From Bacteroidia bacterium (GTDB lineage: Bacteria; Bacteroidota; Bacteroidia; Bacteroidales; Dysgonomonadaceae): a DNA stretch of 6,182 nt. Shown piece by piece: positions 4,747 to 6,182 of the stretch; within the stretch, counting starts at the first letter, position 1; every line of letters starts with the position of its first letter. The position numbers and the translations under genes were made by a program. The stretch is from assembly GCA_030539475.1 (NCBI GenBank), contig JAUNRY010000133.1:1-6182 (forward strand), given 5' to 3'. Under the pieces are notes generated by a model. That model saw only the letters and a program-made list of their open reading frames with translations, was not told the DNA's origin and did no database searches.

Positions 4747-6182
4747 ATGCAGGAAATTAAATTTTATAACGGAGAAAATATTCCGTTGGAGCTACACAAA
4801 GTGCGCGTTGTGCAGAAATTACATTTAGTGCCCATCGAGCGCCGGCTGGAAGCGTTGCAGGAAGGCGGATTTAACACTTTCAGGCTAAACACGAAAGATG
4901 TTTTCCTTGACATGCTTACCGACAGCGGCACCAACGCCATGAGCGACAACCAAATGGCAGCCATGCTCCATGCCGACGACGCGTACGCGGGCTCTCAAAG
5001 TTTCTACAGGCTGGAAAAAGCCGTTCAGGAAGTGCTTGGCAAGAAATATTACCTGCCCGTTCATCAGGGGCGCGCCGCCGAAAATATCATTTCCAACGCC
5101 TACGTGAAAAAAGGAAGCGTTGTTCCCATGAATTACCACTTTACCACTGCCATGGCGCATATTACGCAATACGGCGGAAAAATGGTGGAATTATTGTACG
5201 ACGAAGCGTACGTGATAAATTCCTCGCATCCGTTTAAGGGCAACATGAATCTGGAAAAACTGGAAGAGGTAATAAAAGTTCACGGCTCTAAAAACATTCC
5301 ATTCATCCGGATGGAAGCCTCTACCAACCTTATCGGCGGACAACCGTTCTCGGTGCAAAACCTGCGCGATGTGCGCGCCATTGCAGATAAATACAACATC
5401 CGGTTGGTGCTCGACGCAAGCCTGATAGGCGAAAACGCGTTTCTGGTAAAACAGCGTGAAGATGAGTTCAAAGACGCCTCGCTGGGCGATATCCTGAAAA
5501 CCATGACCGCGCTGGCCGATTTGGTTTACTTCTCGGCACGAAAACTAAGCTCTTCGCGCGGCGGCGGCATGTGCACCGATAACCTGGAAATTTATCGTGA
5601 ACTGGAAGCGTTGGTGCCCCTGTTCGAAGGGTTCCTCACCTACGGCGGCATGTCGGTTCGCGAAATGGAAGCCATGACGGTGGGGCTTTACGAAACGCTG
5701 GACGAATCCATCATTTGCCAAAGCCCCGCTTACATAAAGTACCTCGTGGAGGCATTGGATGCTAAGGGTGTTCCGGTTATAAAACCGGCAGGCGTATTGG
5801 GCGCGCACCTCAACGCCATGGAGATTTGCGAACATATTTCGCAGAAAGAATATCCGGCGGGAGCGCTGGCGGCGGCGCTATTTTTGATATCGGGAATCCG
5901 GGGCATGGAGCGCGGATCGGTTTCCAACCAGCGCGACGAGTACGGAAACGAAACCTACGCCGACATGGAATTGTTGCGGCTTGCCATTCCGCGCAGGGTT
6001 TTCACGCTGTCGCAAATCAAGTACGTGGAAGATCGGGTAACGTGGTTGTACGAGAATCGCAAATTAATAGGCGGGCTCCGGTTCTATTACGAACCGCCCG
6101 TTCTTCGTTTCTTTATGGGCGGCCTGGAACCTGTTAACGATTGGCCGCAGAAATTGATAGCGAAATTTAAGGAAGATTTTGG
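4747..6182 (+). CDS. Divergent tryptophanase/tyrosine phenol-lyase family PLP enzyme, 3' end cut by window edge
   Basis: Open for 478 codons to the window edge. Family members are cytoplasmic PLP enzymes that split tryptophan or tyrosine into an aromatic compound, pyruvate and ammonia. Matching landmarks: LTDSGTNAMSD (57-67), DAYAGS with Tyr80, HQGRAAE (106-112), HFTT with Phe132/Thr133, TNLIGGQP with Asn194, PLP-ring Asp223, PLP lysine Lys266 in SARK, TYGG (298-301), GIRGMERG with Arg389, RLAIPRR with carboxylate-binding Arg411, and LRFF (453-456). MERG and LRFF match tyrosine phenol-lyase (Arg381, Phe448) rather than tryptophanase (Ile, His). Odd changes versus Citrobacter tyrosine phenol-lyase: R217 to Leu226, H343 to Leu351, K256 to Arg265, D258 to Leu267, E69 to Asp78, N262 to Arg271, G101 to Ala110. 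The protein also passes the usual end by at least 15 residues. ATG 4747 fits the family N-terminus. Base composition is higher in GC (57% over 5461-5520). Family sure; substrate open. Confidence 0.9.
   Translation, partial: MQEIKFYNGENIPLELHKVRVVQKLHLVPIERRLEALQEGGFNTFRLNTKDVFLDMLTDSGTNAMSDNQMAAMLHADDAYAGSQSFYRLEKAVQEVLGKKYYLPVHQGRAAENIISNAYVKKGSVVPMNYHFTTAMAHITQYGGKMVELLYDEAYVINSSHPFKGNMNLEKLEEVIKVHGSKNIPFIRMEASTNLIGGQPFSVQNLRDVRAIADKYNIRLVLDASLIGENAFLVKQREDEFKDASLGDILKTMTALADLVYFSARKLSSSRGGGMCTDNLEIYRELEALVPLFEGFLTYGGMSVREMEAMTVGLYETLDESIICQSPAYIKYLVEALDAKGVPVIKPAGVLGAHLNAMEICEHISQKEYPAGALAAALFLISGIRGMERGSVSNQRDEYGNETYADMELLRLAIPRRVFTLSQIKYVEDRVTWLYENRKLIGGLRFYYEPPVLRFFMGGLEPVNDWPQKLIAKFKEDF

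Noticed and set aside
4885..5169. Minus-strand reading frames opposite the lyase gene (also 5280-5504, 5545-5835, 5730-5927)
   Set aside because: All lie antisense to a well-supported coding sequence and show no recognisable domain.
5826..6137. 103-residue plus-strand reading frame inside the lyase gene
   Set aside because: It starts with TTG in another frame of a GC-rich gene whose own frame matches a known family end to end; it is a shadow.

Overview
The window looks like chromosomal DNA of a Bacteroidota bacterium. I infer this from three things: AT-rich gene starts without a clear Shine-Dalgarno, good matches to the Bacteroidota promoter consensus (-33 TTG, -7 TAnnTTTG), and the protein families present (a secreted dienelactone-hydrolase-like protein, a lipoprotein esterase, a DUF418 membrane protein, and a tryptophanase/tyrosine phenol-lyase relative). 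The genus cannot be named from the sequence alone.

Layout. On the minus strand, three genes run leftward with gaps of 46 and 22 bases and probably form one operon: a DUF418 polytopic membrane protein (3433-2162), an esterase-713-like alpha/beta hydrolase with a lipoprotein signal (2115-1018), and a secreted alpha/beta hydrolase with a cysteine nucleophile motif (995 to the window edge, C-terminus missing). Divergent from them on the plus strand is an AraC-type regulator (3639-4532). The 205-base divergent region holds one candidate -7 box for each direction and short repeats that could be operator half-sites. After a 214-base gap with a good promoter match comes a PLP-dependent beta-eliminating lyase of the tryptophanase/tyrosine phenol-lyase family (4747 to the window edge, no stop seen).

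How it may work together. The most economical reading is a small regulated module: the AraC protein senses a compound and activates two envelope hydrolases and a membrane protein. This is inference. The membership of the lyase in the same regulon is weaker, resting only on proximity and a 13-of-15 sequence match between the two promoter regions.

Most unusual item. The lyase keeps the PLP lysine and the phenol-lyase-type Arg381 and Phe448 equivalents, but it has replaced several residues that are otherwise characteristic of the family: Arg217 to Leu, His343 to Leu, Lys256 to Arg, Asp258 to Leu, and the potassium-site positions Glu69 to Asp and Asn262 to Arg (Citrobacter tyrosine phenol-lyase numbering, aligned by eye from memory). 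It also runs past the usual C-terminus of the family. It may be a paralogue with a changed substrate or chemistry. No RNA genes, mobile elements, CRISPR arrays or clear terminators were seen.
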